From NCBI GenBank assembly GCA_026417415.1, contig JAOADG010000008.1, forward strand, positions 434,001 through 498,000: 64,000 bases of DNA, written 5' to 3'. Position numbers and translations under genes: made by a program. Numbering within the stretch: position 1 is the first letter of the stretch; each line of letters starts with the position of its first letter. Shown here piece after piece: positions 44,201-52,369 of this stretch. The notes under the pieces were generated by a model. The model was not told the origin of the DNA and did not search any database. It saw only the letters and a program-made list of their open reading frames with translations. Origin of the DNA: a bacterium. GTDB taxonomy: Bacteria; Electryoneota; JAOADG01.

Positions 44201-46332
44201 AGAAATTCTAGAACTCCTTTGGGATGAAACATACCTTGTGTGAATCTTCTCAAGATTGCTTCAATATTAACTTTAAGAACACCATTCATTTGTTGTGAAC
44301 GAAGCGCAAGAAGTTGTTCCAGTTGAGGAGTAGCAAGTAAATCGGTAGTTCCAATGACAAGGTATTCGGCACCACCATTGGGAGGGGACAAAATGGTATC
44401 TGGTGGTATTAACGCCATTTGGTCAGATAAAAAACTCTTCTTGCGACTACTTGTAACTGCATAATATTCAGTAGGTTGAGATGGGTTATCTTGAAAATGA
44501 ATTTTATATCGGATTTGGTTATCGCGCGATAGATAACGTTCGACCGTACCATTGATTACTTTTGCTGAACCCCATCGGTAAACATGGATATCAGGAGATG
44601 TAAAATTTTCTAAAACAAAATCAAAATACCGATGAATGATGTTTTGAGTTAAGGGAGTCCCGATTCGTATTTCATCATTATCGGCAATAGGGAAGCGAAG
44701 ATATTCAATTTGAAACCAATTCAGTGCGATACGATTGGTTGGTGTAGCACCTGGCGCATCTCCAGGGCAAAAAACAGACAGTACATTGATACCATGATGA
44801 AAATTTCGGTTAAACATTTGTGAGGATGCAGTGGATTCTCCAATTCGTGCGGTTTGTCCAATCCAATCAAATGCTCCTTGTGGGGTGCGACCAATGTCAA
44901 GTGAATAATCTGTTGCATTGTTTAAAATGACAAAGGCATGATGTCGTGTAAGACCGCCAGTTAGTCCATGTAATGCTACTTTCACTCTAACTGGGGTAAA
45001 CGATGAAGTATCGGGATAAGGTAAATAAAAATTATAGTCGCGTATTTCAAAATTATAAATACCAGCATCCCAAAAATAACGATCGGCAATGGGTCTCTCA
45101 ACTTCTGCTAAACCACCAAAAAAAGGACTTTGTTCATAATGAATTCTCAAAGGACCAGAAGACACAATCACTAAATTTGTATCCAAAGGATTAGTAATCC
45201 GTATTTCACCACTTACCTGAGGAATACGTTGACCATTTCGAGTATTCCATGTTAACAAATATGCCTTTTCTATTGTATAACTATTTCCGGATAAATCCGG
45301 TGCTTGGATTGTATCTTCTGGTAGTGGCGGTCTTCCAAAGAATTCAAATGCATCCCAAGGATCGAAACGTCCATCTTCATCACCTTCAAAAAGAATGGGA
45401 ATATATTCACCTTCTGAACGTAAAATTAGAGTTGAAGGTTGTATGTTTGAAATGGGAACACCTAAATTGATCAAATCTTGACCAGTAACACGGTAAACAC
45501 CAAATTCTTTTACATCGAAACGAACCGCGTAGCCATTATCATCAATGGTGTGAATTGCAGGGGTTGAAGATAATCCCGTGACAAGATGATGGGGAATCGT
45601 AGCGGACAAGGGGCCTACCAGTTGTTCCAACTCGATTCGTTCGGATGGAGATGCCATTCGACCACTGAGTGCGACGGATTGTGATTTACTATAAATTTCT
45701 ACTACGAGTTCTTTGATTTGCTGTATCTTGTTCTCTTGGACATTGTACCGAATGGGGTGAACTACTATACTAGCAATGGGTATTCCTCGGTACTTTCCGA
45801 TCAGATGGGTTTGAATAAATGGTGTAGGGATAAATCCAGTTGATGAAATTGGATTCGTTTCAATAATACTATCACCAAAAACACTAGGGATATAAGTTAA
45901 CCTTGGAACTTCAAGTTGTTCTGTTTCAATGGAAACTACGCGGTAATAAATATCATCGTGGTACCAAACAAACCTTTGGAGGTCAATCGGCAAAAGGTAT
46001 CCTTCTTCAATTCGTTCATTTTCTAATCCATTTATTCGTAGAAACGGAGAACCAGAAAAAGTGTCAATTTGCACAGATGGATAATGAAATTGCAAACGTA
46101 GAGAACGTTCACTTTGCTGTAAAATACGAACATTTGCTTTTTCTGAAATTGGTTTAGAAGTAGATGGTATTTGTGTAAGTTGTTGATTAACTGAAGAGGT
46201 TAAAATAATTTTTTGAGCAAAGTCAATTGTCTCAACCCTTTTGTTATTTGTGTTTGCAAGAGCAATAAGTCCTACAGAAATGGTGATGAAAACGAACCAA
46301 ACAATTAAACCCTTCTTACGGGAAGAAAACAC
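41284..46332 (-). CDS. porU: Type IX secretion sortase PorU-like, C25 peptidase
   Basis: 1682 residues, larger than Porphyromonas PorU (about 1150). An N-terminal membrane or signal segment is followed by a propeptide-like region (FGVYRVTGQDLINLGV), a C25 domain with the catalytic His in YNGHGAG (about 875) and Cys in FSCFIV (about 909), several beta domains, and a FlgD-like end with NFPNPFQKT. PorU cleaves the sorting domain from T9SS cargo and attaches the cargo to lipopolysaccharide. First gene of the locus; GTG start with GGGAGG six bases upstream. A C25 cargo protease is an alternative, but the PorV-like neighbour favours PorU. Confidence 0.82.
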   Translation of the reverse strand: MFSSRKKGLIVWFVFITISVGLIALANTNNKRVETIDFAQKIILTSSVNQQLTQIPSTSKPISEKANVRILQQSERSLRLQFHYPSVQIDTFSGSPFLRINGLENERIEEGYLLPIDLQRFVWYHDDIYYRVVSIETEQLEVPRLTYIPSVFGDSIIETNPISSTGFIPTPFIQTHLIGKYRGIPIASIVVHPIRYNVQENKIQQIKELVVEIYSKSQSVALSGRMASPSERIELEQLVGPLSATIPHHLVTGLSSTPAIHTIDDNGYAVRFDVKEFGVYRVTGQDLINLGVPISNIQPSTLILRSEGEYIPILFEGDEDGRFDPWDAFEFFGRPPLPEDTIQAPDLSGNSYTIEKAYLLTWNTRNGQRIPQVSGEIRITNPLDTNLVIVSSGPLRIHYEQSPFFGGLAEVERPIADRYFWDAGIYNFEIRDYNFYLPYPDTSSFTPVRVKVALHGLTGGLTRHHAFVILNNATDYSLDIGRTPQGAFDWIGQTARIGESTASSQMFNRNFHHGINVLSVFCPGDAPGATPTNRIALNWFQIEYLRFPIADNDEIRIGTPLTQNIIHRYFDFVLENFTSPDIHVYRWGSAKVINGTVERYLSRDNQIRYKIHFQDNPSQPTEYYAVTSSRKKSFLSDQMALIPPDTILSPPNGGAEYLVIGTTDLLATPQLEQLLALRSQQMNGVLKVNIEAILRRFTQGMFHPKGVLEFLRYAVRNWQIPPRYILLLGDGLQRQHRSPRKNGALIPHPMVPVSQIGVVGSDTWYSILDDENDLPDIHISRVPARTQEEAGFYFNKVLELENNPTPDRWQNYITFVTGSGGQNLYTIYNRINRDRLSPYYDFWEMQVENPSLPYYGGTSLLQNLFEKGSALVIYNGHGAGEIWSDGGLFRTRDIANMRNAGKYPLICNFSCFIVAFNGDVQRSSMGEDFVLHPNKGAVGVFGTAGLGYREQMILFQQFMFEQIRRYPNISYGELMTLTKSIYLSRYGNRAMFGPVGNTFYATSLLGDPAFRFKAFENIQQNSSQLFVQVGDSIDIQASLPFNSGNVSFIWYNQNHFSIDNPVWEPIVSIRPIVSNSFSTRIRVPSGISTNGLTLRGFYQSNHQTAVRGATSFYIQSAASSGFIDSVTTDPNPLLSDTTFKFYVKLIDSDGIRTLQGIIRKFFLDDSILSIDTIQLSRSFIRGPFWYESSLQPALLPSMRLRTNWRWIDSLGNVRQPNQDYDFYAYPGRPNLVVPNQVHWRATDSLFVRFTVTNNSPLQVPPTLLRVAIIKQISDTITVEFLSVPSIPPYTAQSVYYPFQYPPGQYKFSYYADYENVVNEVSENDNYNLATSNNVYWWITATEGDRGFSYNPTSRVSVSIPPNSIQKPSTVLSVTYSDTLHSRLQTLNKFAIFGRNPSNVFNGGGIVFLQIDTTAYLNRVIIHMQADTILGNRTKIHSRHFTNLWKMLNSTVDNQGIHLYDGPPYQQFSLMDNQDRTAPKFDFTVEGQIFSDGGYIRSGARLSASVYDNGGLDLSQQGSVYVVVDGDTLPSNELLLPISNQVSQNSSIVVTKRFSTGRHWAKLIVTDLASNTATDSINFLVANQFRLEWFGNFPNPFQKTTTFFYSLTDQTTEPVEIKIYTVSGKKIRTLRETDPQVINYREITWDGRDENGEVVANGVYFYRLTAKSNNQVIEKKGKLAKLR

Positions 46333-46488
46333 GTACTGCCTCCCAAACGTTATTTATAAAACACAATTCCCTTTGATAATGGAAATTGGAATAGAAAAAA
46401 TTGATAAGTAAATTCCGTGCAAAATACTTGTAAGATTACAATTTGTCAAGTTAACAGAATTTCTTTGCTACTTCAACATTCTATTGTG

Positions 46489-47475
46489 ATGGATAACACA
46501 TTCTTTACTCTTAGAAAGTTTCTTTCTTTCGCTTTTGCAATTTTCGCAAGTATCCTTGCATTATGGCTAACATTCTATGGAGTAGATTGGAATGAGTTAA
46601 TTTACAACATTGCGAAAATTCAGATTCCTACACTTATCTATCTCAGTTTACTGAATGGATTTTTTATAGTACTACGTGCTTTTCGATGGCAAATCCTTCT
46701 ACGAAGGATTAAGAATATTCCACTCTTTACAGTTTTACAAATTTCACAAGTTGGTGCATTTCTAAATAATGTTTTACCTCTAAGAATAGGGGAAGTAATT
46801 CGTGCAATTGTGCTAAAAAAAAGGTATCAATTGTCCGGAGCTGAAGTAATTGGAAACATCATCTTAGAAAGGATGCTTGATTTAATTGCCATCGTATTTT
46901 TAATCTACTTCGTTCTGATTACCAATACTATTCCGATTAAGTTCAATGCAACCATTCAGTATGCAATGAAAATTGTAGGATTCGGTATAGGCGGAATTTT
47001 AGTAATTGCGATGTTTATGAAAGTGAAATTGAAAAAAAATACAGAATTAGCCGTTGGTTGGAAAGGGCTTTTATTTAGGGTATCCAATGGTATTAATGGT
47101 TTGTATGATTGGAAAACTTCGTTACCTGCTTTTGGGTTTTCTTTAGCCATGTGGATAACCAGTGCAACCACGATACTACTTTTTTCACCACTTAGTCACG
47201 GAAGTATTAATCTGTTAAATGCATTGGTTGTTACCATTTTAATCGCTATAGGAGTTACTATACCTGCTGCTCCTGGTTTTGTAGGTACCTACCATTTGTT
47301 TTGCAAGATTGGATTGGTTGCATTCGGTGTAGATCCAGAATATGCTGTTGCAATTGCTGTAGTGACACATTTTATGAGTTTCTTTTGGAACAATGTGATT
47401 GGATTTATTTCAATGTTTTTATTAAAAATCAGTTGGCAGGATATCAACATTTTTCGAAAAGAGAGTGATCTATAA
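46489..47475 (+). CDS. Lysylphosphatidylglycerol synthase TM-region/UPF0104 family membrane protein
   Basis: 328 residues from ATG 46489; a GTG 72 bp upstream would add a poorly hydrophobic stretch. About eight membrane segments. Family motifs are VLRAFRWQILLRR and LNNVLPLRIGEVIRA, and APGFVGTYHLF near the end. Relatives are MprF flippase domains and archaeal AglD-type proteins, thought to move lipids or polyprenyl sugars. Substrate unknown. It diverges from the porU-like locus. Confidence 0.82.
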   Translation: MDNTFFTLRKFLSFAFAIFASILALWLTFYGVDWNELIYNIAKIQIPTLIYLSLLNGFFIVLRAFRWQILLRRIKNIPLFTVLQISQVGAFLNNVLPLRIGEVIRAIVLKKRYQLSGAEVIGNIILERMLDLIAIVFLIYFVLITNTIPIKFNATIQYAMKIVGFGIGGILVIAMFMKVKLKKNTELAVGWKGLLFRVSNGINGLYDWKTSLPAFGFSLAMWITSATTILLFSPLSHGSINLLNALVVTILIAIGVTIPAAPGFVGTYHLFCKIGLVAFGVDPEYAVAIAVVTHFMSFFWNNVIGFISMFLLKISWQDINIFRKESDL

Positions 47476-47487
47476 TCAAATTCCTGT

Positions 47488-49095
47488 TTAATTTTGTATT
47501 AAAGAATCTAATCGCATAATCACTGATCTGAGAATATGTCGTGTCCAAGTTGGGTTGTGTATTCCTAATGAGCCATCCTTGCTGAAAAACCAATACATCC
47601 ATCTACCTTGTCTAAATTCAAAACTTAAAGTGTCCCCTTCATTTTTTAAGAATTCAAGTTGGTGATTTAGGATAGATAAAGAATCTTGAAACGGTTGTTG
47701 TCGCTCAACAATAAACTCTGTTGTGGCTTGTGGATGGCAAGATTTACAAGTTAGATAATTTGGTCGAAATTGGTGGTTGGTGAATGCTATAGATCCATAA
47801 CTCCAAGGTGTTGAATATAAATGACAAACTGAACATTGATTAGACCATTCAGAATGTTCGGTATTGCTGGGTAAATTGAAAAACTCATGACCAAAAATTG
47901 CTTGTATATTGTTGGATAAAAGATCATTTTGTGGATGATAGGGAATTTGATAAGCAGTGGGTGTTCCATCAATATTGGATTGATGACATTGATTACAAAG
48001 CACATCTGGAGAATGACGTAAATCTTTCCATTGGTGAAGAGAATGATTATGAGGAGTATGACAAGTAGCACATCCTATACCATCAAAACGTGTGGAATCA
48101 GTTGGATACTCAAGATTCAAATTGTATTTAAGTTTTTTAATACTCTCCGTATAAATATGACATCCCACACATTGATTTCTTTCTACGATAGGTAATGTAT
48201 GGAGAATGTGTGAAACCGAAGCAGAACGCGCGTGCCCACTTCCTAACCATTCAGTATAAATTGATAAATGACTCTGTGAATGACAATTTCCACAAGATTG
48301 AATTGCTAATTTTGAATCAATAAAACCTTGATGAACTTGGTGGGTAATAAAAGATACTCCATAAAATTCGGATGGTCCATGGCAACTTTCGCATTGAACA
48401 TGGTCAAAACGTTCAATAGGTCGCTCATCATAACCACCATTTGAATAGTTTAATTCGTAACCTGTTGTATGACACGAATTGCAATGGGTCAGCCAATTCG
48501 AATTGAAAATTCGTCTATTCCCTGTAGTCGCATGTGCCGTTTGTTGCCACGATTGTACAAATATACTATGACAACGATTGCAGGAAGCATCTGTACCTAA
48601 ATAAGCGGGATGATGATCGATCGTGTATTGAGCAATTCGTACTATTTTTATTATGGAATCCGTTTGATTTCTGGTAGTAGCACGACAAACAATTTTCCAA
48701 TAGGAATCTATACAATCAGGTACAATCGTTTGTATTGTGTCTATTGAAATTTGTATTCGCCTATTCAGATTATAAAAAATGCTATCTGTAGGTCGTTTTA
48801 TGAAAAATTCGTATTCATAATACACTGTATCGGATACAATTGATTGTACGATTGTAGTAACGGTGATAGGTGTTCCTGCAGCAACTGTGGGTGAAGAAAA
48901 CCGAATATCAATAAGTTTAAATGAATGTATCGTATTTTTATCATCATGATTTATACAACCAATAAAATTGAGTAACATCAAGAATATGAACACAAAGAAA
49001 AATAAAAAACAAACAAAATGTATTATGAGGGAATTATGAAATCTGAAACGACTTTGTTCCGATTGAACGATGAACTTCAAGTGATAACGCGCCAT
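47488..49095 (-). CDS. Nine-heme cytochrome c lipoprotein
   Basis: 535 residues with nine CXXCH motifs (CNRCH, CNSCH, CESCH, CGNCH, CVGCH, CATCH, CNQCH, CSVCH, CKSCH) between about residues 175 and 480. The N-terminal hydrophobic helix ends in LNFIGC, a lipobox, so the protein is probably anchored to a membrane lipid. Before the first heme motif lies a beta domain (SSPTVAAGTPITVTTIV). It resembles cytochrome c554-like proteins. Electron donor and acceptor are unknown. The only plausible starts (ATG 49095, TTG 49080) lie inside the divergent thioesterase gene. Confidence 0.88.
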   Translation of the reverse strand: MARYHLKFIVQSEQSRFRFHNSLIIHFVCFLFFFVFIFLMLLNFIGCINHDDKNTIHSFKLIDIRFSSPTVAAGTPITVTTIVQSIVSDTVYYEYEFFIKRPTDSIFYNLNRRIQISIDTIQTIVPDCIDSYWKIVCRATTRNQTDSIIKIVRIAQYTIDHHPAYLGTDASCNRCHSIFVQSWQQTAHATTGNRRIFNSNWLTHCNSCHTTGYELNYSNGGYDERPIERFDHVQCESCHGPSEFYGVSFITHQVHQGFIDSKLAIQSCGNCHSQSHLSIYTEWLGSGHARSASVSHILHTLPIVERNQCVGCHIYTESIKKLKYNLNLEYPTDSTRFDGIGCATCHTPHNHSLHQWKDLRHSPDVLCNQCHQSNIDGTPTAYQIPYHPQNDLLSNNIQAIFGHEFFNLPSNTEHSEWSNQCSVCHLYSTPWSYGSIAFTNHQFRPNYLTCKSCHPQATTEFIVERQQPFQDSLSILNHQLEFLKNEGDTLSFEFRQGRWMYWFFSKDGSLGIHNPTWTRHILRSVIMRLDSLIQN

Positions 49096-49449
49096 ATTTG
49101 CCTGACAAAAGATATTGGGGTGGATGATAATCTTTTTGGTGGTGTGATGTTAAGTTGGATTGATGAAGCCGCTGTCATTTATGCGATGTTGGTTACAAAA
49201 TCGAATCGTTTGGTTACTCGTGTATTCAACAATGCAGAGTTCCAACAACCTGTAAAAGTTGGTGATGTGGTTGAGTTTTTAGCTAATGGATATAAAATCG
49301 GTAAAACTAGTATCACAGTTAGTTTGCGGGTGGTGATTTTGGATGTACAAAGTGAACAAAGATATGAAGCACATTCCGTAGATGTGACTTTGGTTCAAAT
49401 TGATCGAAATCGGAAACCATTAGAAATAAAAATTCATTCAAAACCATGA
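49036..49449 (+). CDS. Acyl-CoA thioesterase, hotdog fold
   Basis: 137 residues from ATG 49036, with GAGGG five bases upstream. The hotdog signature is DNLFGGVMLSWIDEAAVIYA, with the catalytic Asp in WIDEA, followed by VGDVVEF. It matches the YciA type. It hydrolyses acyl-CoA esters; chain preference is unknown. Its 5' end overlaps head to head with the cytochrome gene by 60 bp, and its 3' end is one base from the convergent glgC. Confidence 0.9.
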   Translation: MKSETTLFRLNDELQVITRHICLTKDIGVDDNLFGGVMLSWIDEAAVIYAMLVTKSNRLVTRVFNNAEFQQPVKVGDVVEFLANGYKIGKTSITVSLRVVILDVQSEQRYEAHSVDVTLVQIDRNRKPLEIKIHSKP

Positions 49450-49450
49450 C

Positions 49451-50671
49451 TTACAATGGATAAGTATGATTATTGGTGACAACCACAATGCCATTGTGGG
49501 AAACGAAATACTTTTTTCTATCTTCCTCTTCGTTATATCCAATTTCGGTATTTGGTGGGATTTCTACACCTTCTTCAATGATGGTTCTTCTAATGCGAGA
49601 ATATCTTCCCACATCAACCCCCTTTAGTAAAATAGAATTCGTCACTTCAGACCAGGAATGAATAAAACAATTGGGGGATAAAATACTTTTTTTAACACTA
49701 CCACCACTAATGATACAACCTGGTGAAATTAAAGAATCAACTGCACTTCCTCTTCTATCATCATCATCAAACACTGTCTTTGCTGGTGGTAACGAGCTGA
49801 TCGGTTCTGTGTAAATTGGCCAGCTTGTATCATAAAGGTTAAACAAGGGATCGACATCCACCAAATCCATATTTGCTGAAAAATACTGATCAATTGAACT
49901 TATATCACGCCAATACAGTATCTCTTTTTTATTCTCATCTTGAAATGGATAAGCAAATACTCGTAGCCCTTTTGAAAGCATTTGTGGAATGATATCACGA
50001 CAAAAATCATGGGTTGAAGATGAATCTTGATGATCTTCGTTGACTAAATTGATCAATTCATTGGTACGAAAGCAATAGATTTCTGTTGAAATCATGGTTT
50101 GTTTAGAATAGTCAATTGGAAAAAGATCATATGAAGTTTTATCGCATACACCAACTACACGAAGATTGTGATCAACTGTTAAATAGTGATATTCACCTTC
50201 AACGGAAAAAGGTAATGGGATGACCGTAACAGTTAGATCAGCACCATTTTGTTCATGGTAATCAATTAATTTCCGATAATCCATTTTGTAAATATGATCA
50301 CCTGAAAGAATTAAAACACGCTCAGGATTCTCTTGTTCAATTAAAAATAAATTTTGATAGATAGCATCTGCTGTACCAACGTACCAATGATCATCAAGCA
50401 AACCTTGTGGCGGAACCAATTCAACAAATAAACCACTGTTCATTAAAGTTGTTGGCCAAATTTTCCGAATATGTCGTTCTAATGGCAAAGAAGCATATTG
50501 GGTTAAAACATGTACATTTTGTAATCCACTATGAAGGCAATTAGAGATAGTAAAATCAATTATTGAATAAATTCCACCAAAAGGTACAGAAGGTTTTGCA
50601 CGGTTTCTTGTCAGAGGGAAAAGCCGTTCTCCTCTGCCACCTGCTAATAATAATGTACAAGTATCGATCAT
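49451..50671 (-). CDS. glgC: Glucose-1-phosphate adenylyltransferase
   Basis: 406 residues. N-terminal nucleotidyltransferase with LLAGGRGERLFPLTRNRAKPSVPF, DFTISNCLHSG and ILSGDHIYKMDY; C-terminal left-handed beta helix with PGCIISGGSVKKSILSP. It makes ADP-glucose from ATP and glucose-1-phosphate, the committed step of glycogen synthesis. The other glg genes are not in the window. ATG start. Confidence 0.96.
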   Translation of the reverse strand: MIDTCTLLLAGGRGERLFPLTRNRAKPSVPFGGIYSIIDFTISNCLHSGLQNVHVLTQYASLPLERHIRKIWPTTLMNSGLFVELVPPQGLLDDHWYVGTADAIYQNLFLIEQENPERVLILSGDHIYKMDYRKLIDYHEQNGADLTVTVIPLPFSVEGEYHYLTVDHNLRVVGVCDKTSYDLFPIDYSKQTMISTEIYCFRTNELINLVNEDHQDSSSTHDFCRDIIPQMLSKGLRVFAYPFQDENKKEILYWRDISSIDQYFSANMDLVDVDPLFNLYDTSWPIYTEPISSLPPAKTVFDDDDRRGSAVDSLISPGCIISGGSVKKSILSPNCFIHSWSEVTNSILLKGVDVGRYSRIRRTIIEEGVEIPPNTEIGYNEEEDRKKYFVSHNGIVVVTNNHTYPL

Positions 50672-50794
50672 AATGATGAGATGAATAGAGACAACAGTGG
50701 ACTATTTCATAATAAAGAAAATTTTATTTTTTTACAATCGTTTTACTGTTCCTTTATGCTTTTGTATTTTACTTCATCCATTAATGGAGGAAAA

Positions 50795-52291
50795 ATGAAA
50801 AAGGTTTTCATTGTTTTAGTTCTTAATGTTTTCACAGCGTCAGCTGTTTTCGCTTTAGTGGTTCAAAGTACTATTCCACAAAATGGTACTGCTAATGTTC
50901 CGTTGACCACTGTACTTTCAGCAACTTTTTCTACTCCAATTGACCCAAATGCGATGTTTCCAAATGGGTACCCTATAAATATAGAGATATTTCATCCAGA
51001 TTCGATCACGATAATATCCTCTTCGCTGTCTTCAAACAATCAATCAGCCTACATGAATGTACAACTTAGACCGAACAATGATTATGTCGCTATCATTTTA
51101 GGTGCAGTTACTCCGACTGGTGATTCATTGGATATTCCGTATGTATTGAATTTTTCTACTGCTCCTTCCATGGGGAATCTTCAAGTTTCAGGTACGGTTA
51201 CAATCAATAATTCTGGTGCATACCGTGCAATTGTGGGTTTATCAAGAAATCGTCCTTTTACAGAAGAAGACATGTACATTGCACAAGCTACAGTGGTTCA
51301 AAATCAACAAGGGAATTATTCCTTGCCTTATACTAGGCCTGGGATTTACTTTCCAGTCGCTGTCATTGATTTAGATGGTGATGGAGTCATCGATCTTGAA
51401 TCAGGAAATGATTACTTTGGGTTTTATGATAGCAACAATGATGAGATTCCTGATAGCATTCAAGTGTCTAATACCAATATATCCAATATCAACTTTACTC
51501 TTCGTTCAATTTACATGCCGATAACCGCAAGACAAAGATTACAGGTTGCGAATGCTATAGCACAAACAATGATGCCCAATCCTCAATTGTATTTCTTATA
51601 TGGATTTGAGGTAGATTCGATAGGTAGAGCAGATGCTTGGGCTTATTATTATCAATCTAATTCGGTTAATTACATCGCTGGAGTGTATGTAGCTTATCTC
51701 TTTACCAGTGCAGATACCACCTCCGAAAATCCTTTACCGCCGAATATGTTATCATTACCACAAAATTGGATTGATAGTGACCAAGCCATGTTGATAGCTG
51801 AACAGAATGGAGGTGCTTCCTATCGCGTTCAGTATCCAAATACGGAAATGTACATGTATGGTGGAAACTTTTATTGGTTGGATTCTGCTTGGCAAAACCG
51901 TTTCATTTGGTTAGTTGAATATTATGTACCCGAGATTGATTTATCACTTGAGATTTACATTGATATGCTAAACGGGCAATTGTTAAGAGTCACAAATACC
52001 AATGAGCCACTTCGTACCTCTTTACCCCAAAGCATTGAATTGTCACAAAATTATCCCAATCCATTCAATCCAGAAACAAACATTTCCTTTACATTACCGA
52101 AAGATCATTTCGTAACTTTACAAGTGTACAACATTCAAGGAGAATTGGTTACAACATTATTGAACCGTAGATTGAATGTAGGAACCCACACAGTCAAATG
52201 GAACGCAAGTGGATATCCAAGTGGTACTTATTTCTATCGTTTACAGGTGGGTAAGCAAGTGATGATGAGAAAAATGACTCTAATGAAATAA
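50795..52291 (+). CDS. Secreted Ig-like (Big_5) protein with T9SS sorting domain
   Basis: 498 residues from ATG 50795, with GGAGG five bases upstream; longer in-frame starts lack an SD. Signal peptide ending near AVFA. A Big_5-like domain follows (PQNGTANVPLTTVLSATFSTPID), then a region with a calcium-binding-like stretch (DLDGDGVIDLESGNDYFG). The sorting domain begins at NYPNPFNPET. No catalytic motif recognised; it may be a surface or matrix protein. Confidence 0.82.
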   Translation: MKKVFIVLVLNVFTASAVFALVVQSTIPQNGTANVPLTTVLSATFSTPIDPNAMFPNGYPINIEIFHPDSITIISSSLSSNNQSAYMNVQLRPNNDYVAIILGAVTPTGDSLDIPYVLNFSTAPSMGNLQVSGTVTINNSGAYRAIVGLSRNRPFTEEDMYIAQATVVQNQQGNYSLPYTRPGIYFPVAVIDLDGDGVIDLESGNDYFGFYDSNNDEIPDSIQVSNTNISNINFTLRSIYMPITARQRLQVANAIAQTMMPNPQLYFLYGFEVDSIGRADAWAYYYQSNSVNYIAGVYVAYLFTSADTTSENPLPPNMLSLPQNWIDSDQAMLIAEQNGGASYRVQYPNTEMYMYGGNFYWLDSAWQNRFIWLVEYYVPEIDLSLEIYIDMLNGQLLRVTNTNEPLRTSLPQSIELSQNYPNPFNPETNISFTLPKDHFVTLQVYNIQGELVTTLLNRRLNVGTHTVKWNASGYPSGTYFYRLQVGKQVMMRKMTLMK

Positions 52292-52302
52292 ACACGCAAA
52301 CG

Positions 52303-52327
52303 ACACGGGGTAATGAATACCCCGTGT
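52303..52327 (+). terminator. Hairpin after the Ig-like gene, probable terminator
   Basis: ACACGGGGTA-atgaa-TACCCCGTGT is a perfect 10-bp stem, 11 bp past the stop. The U-tract is poor (TACCTTAAAG), so termination may be weak. Confidence 0.6.
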
Positions 52328-52369
52328 TACCTTAAAGAATATTTGGTTGAGTTCTAACTTCTTAATCCT

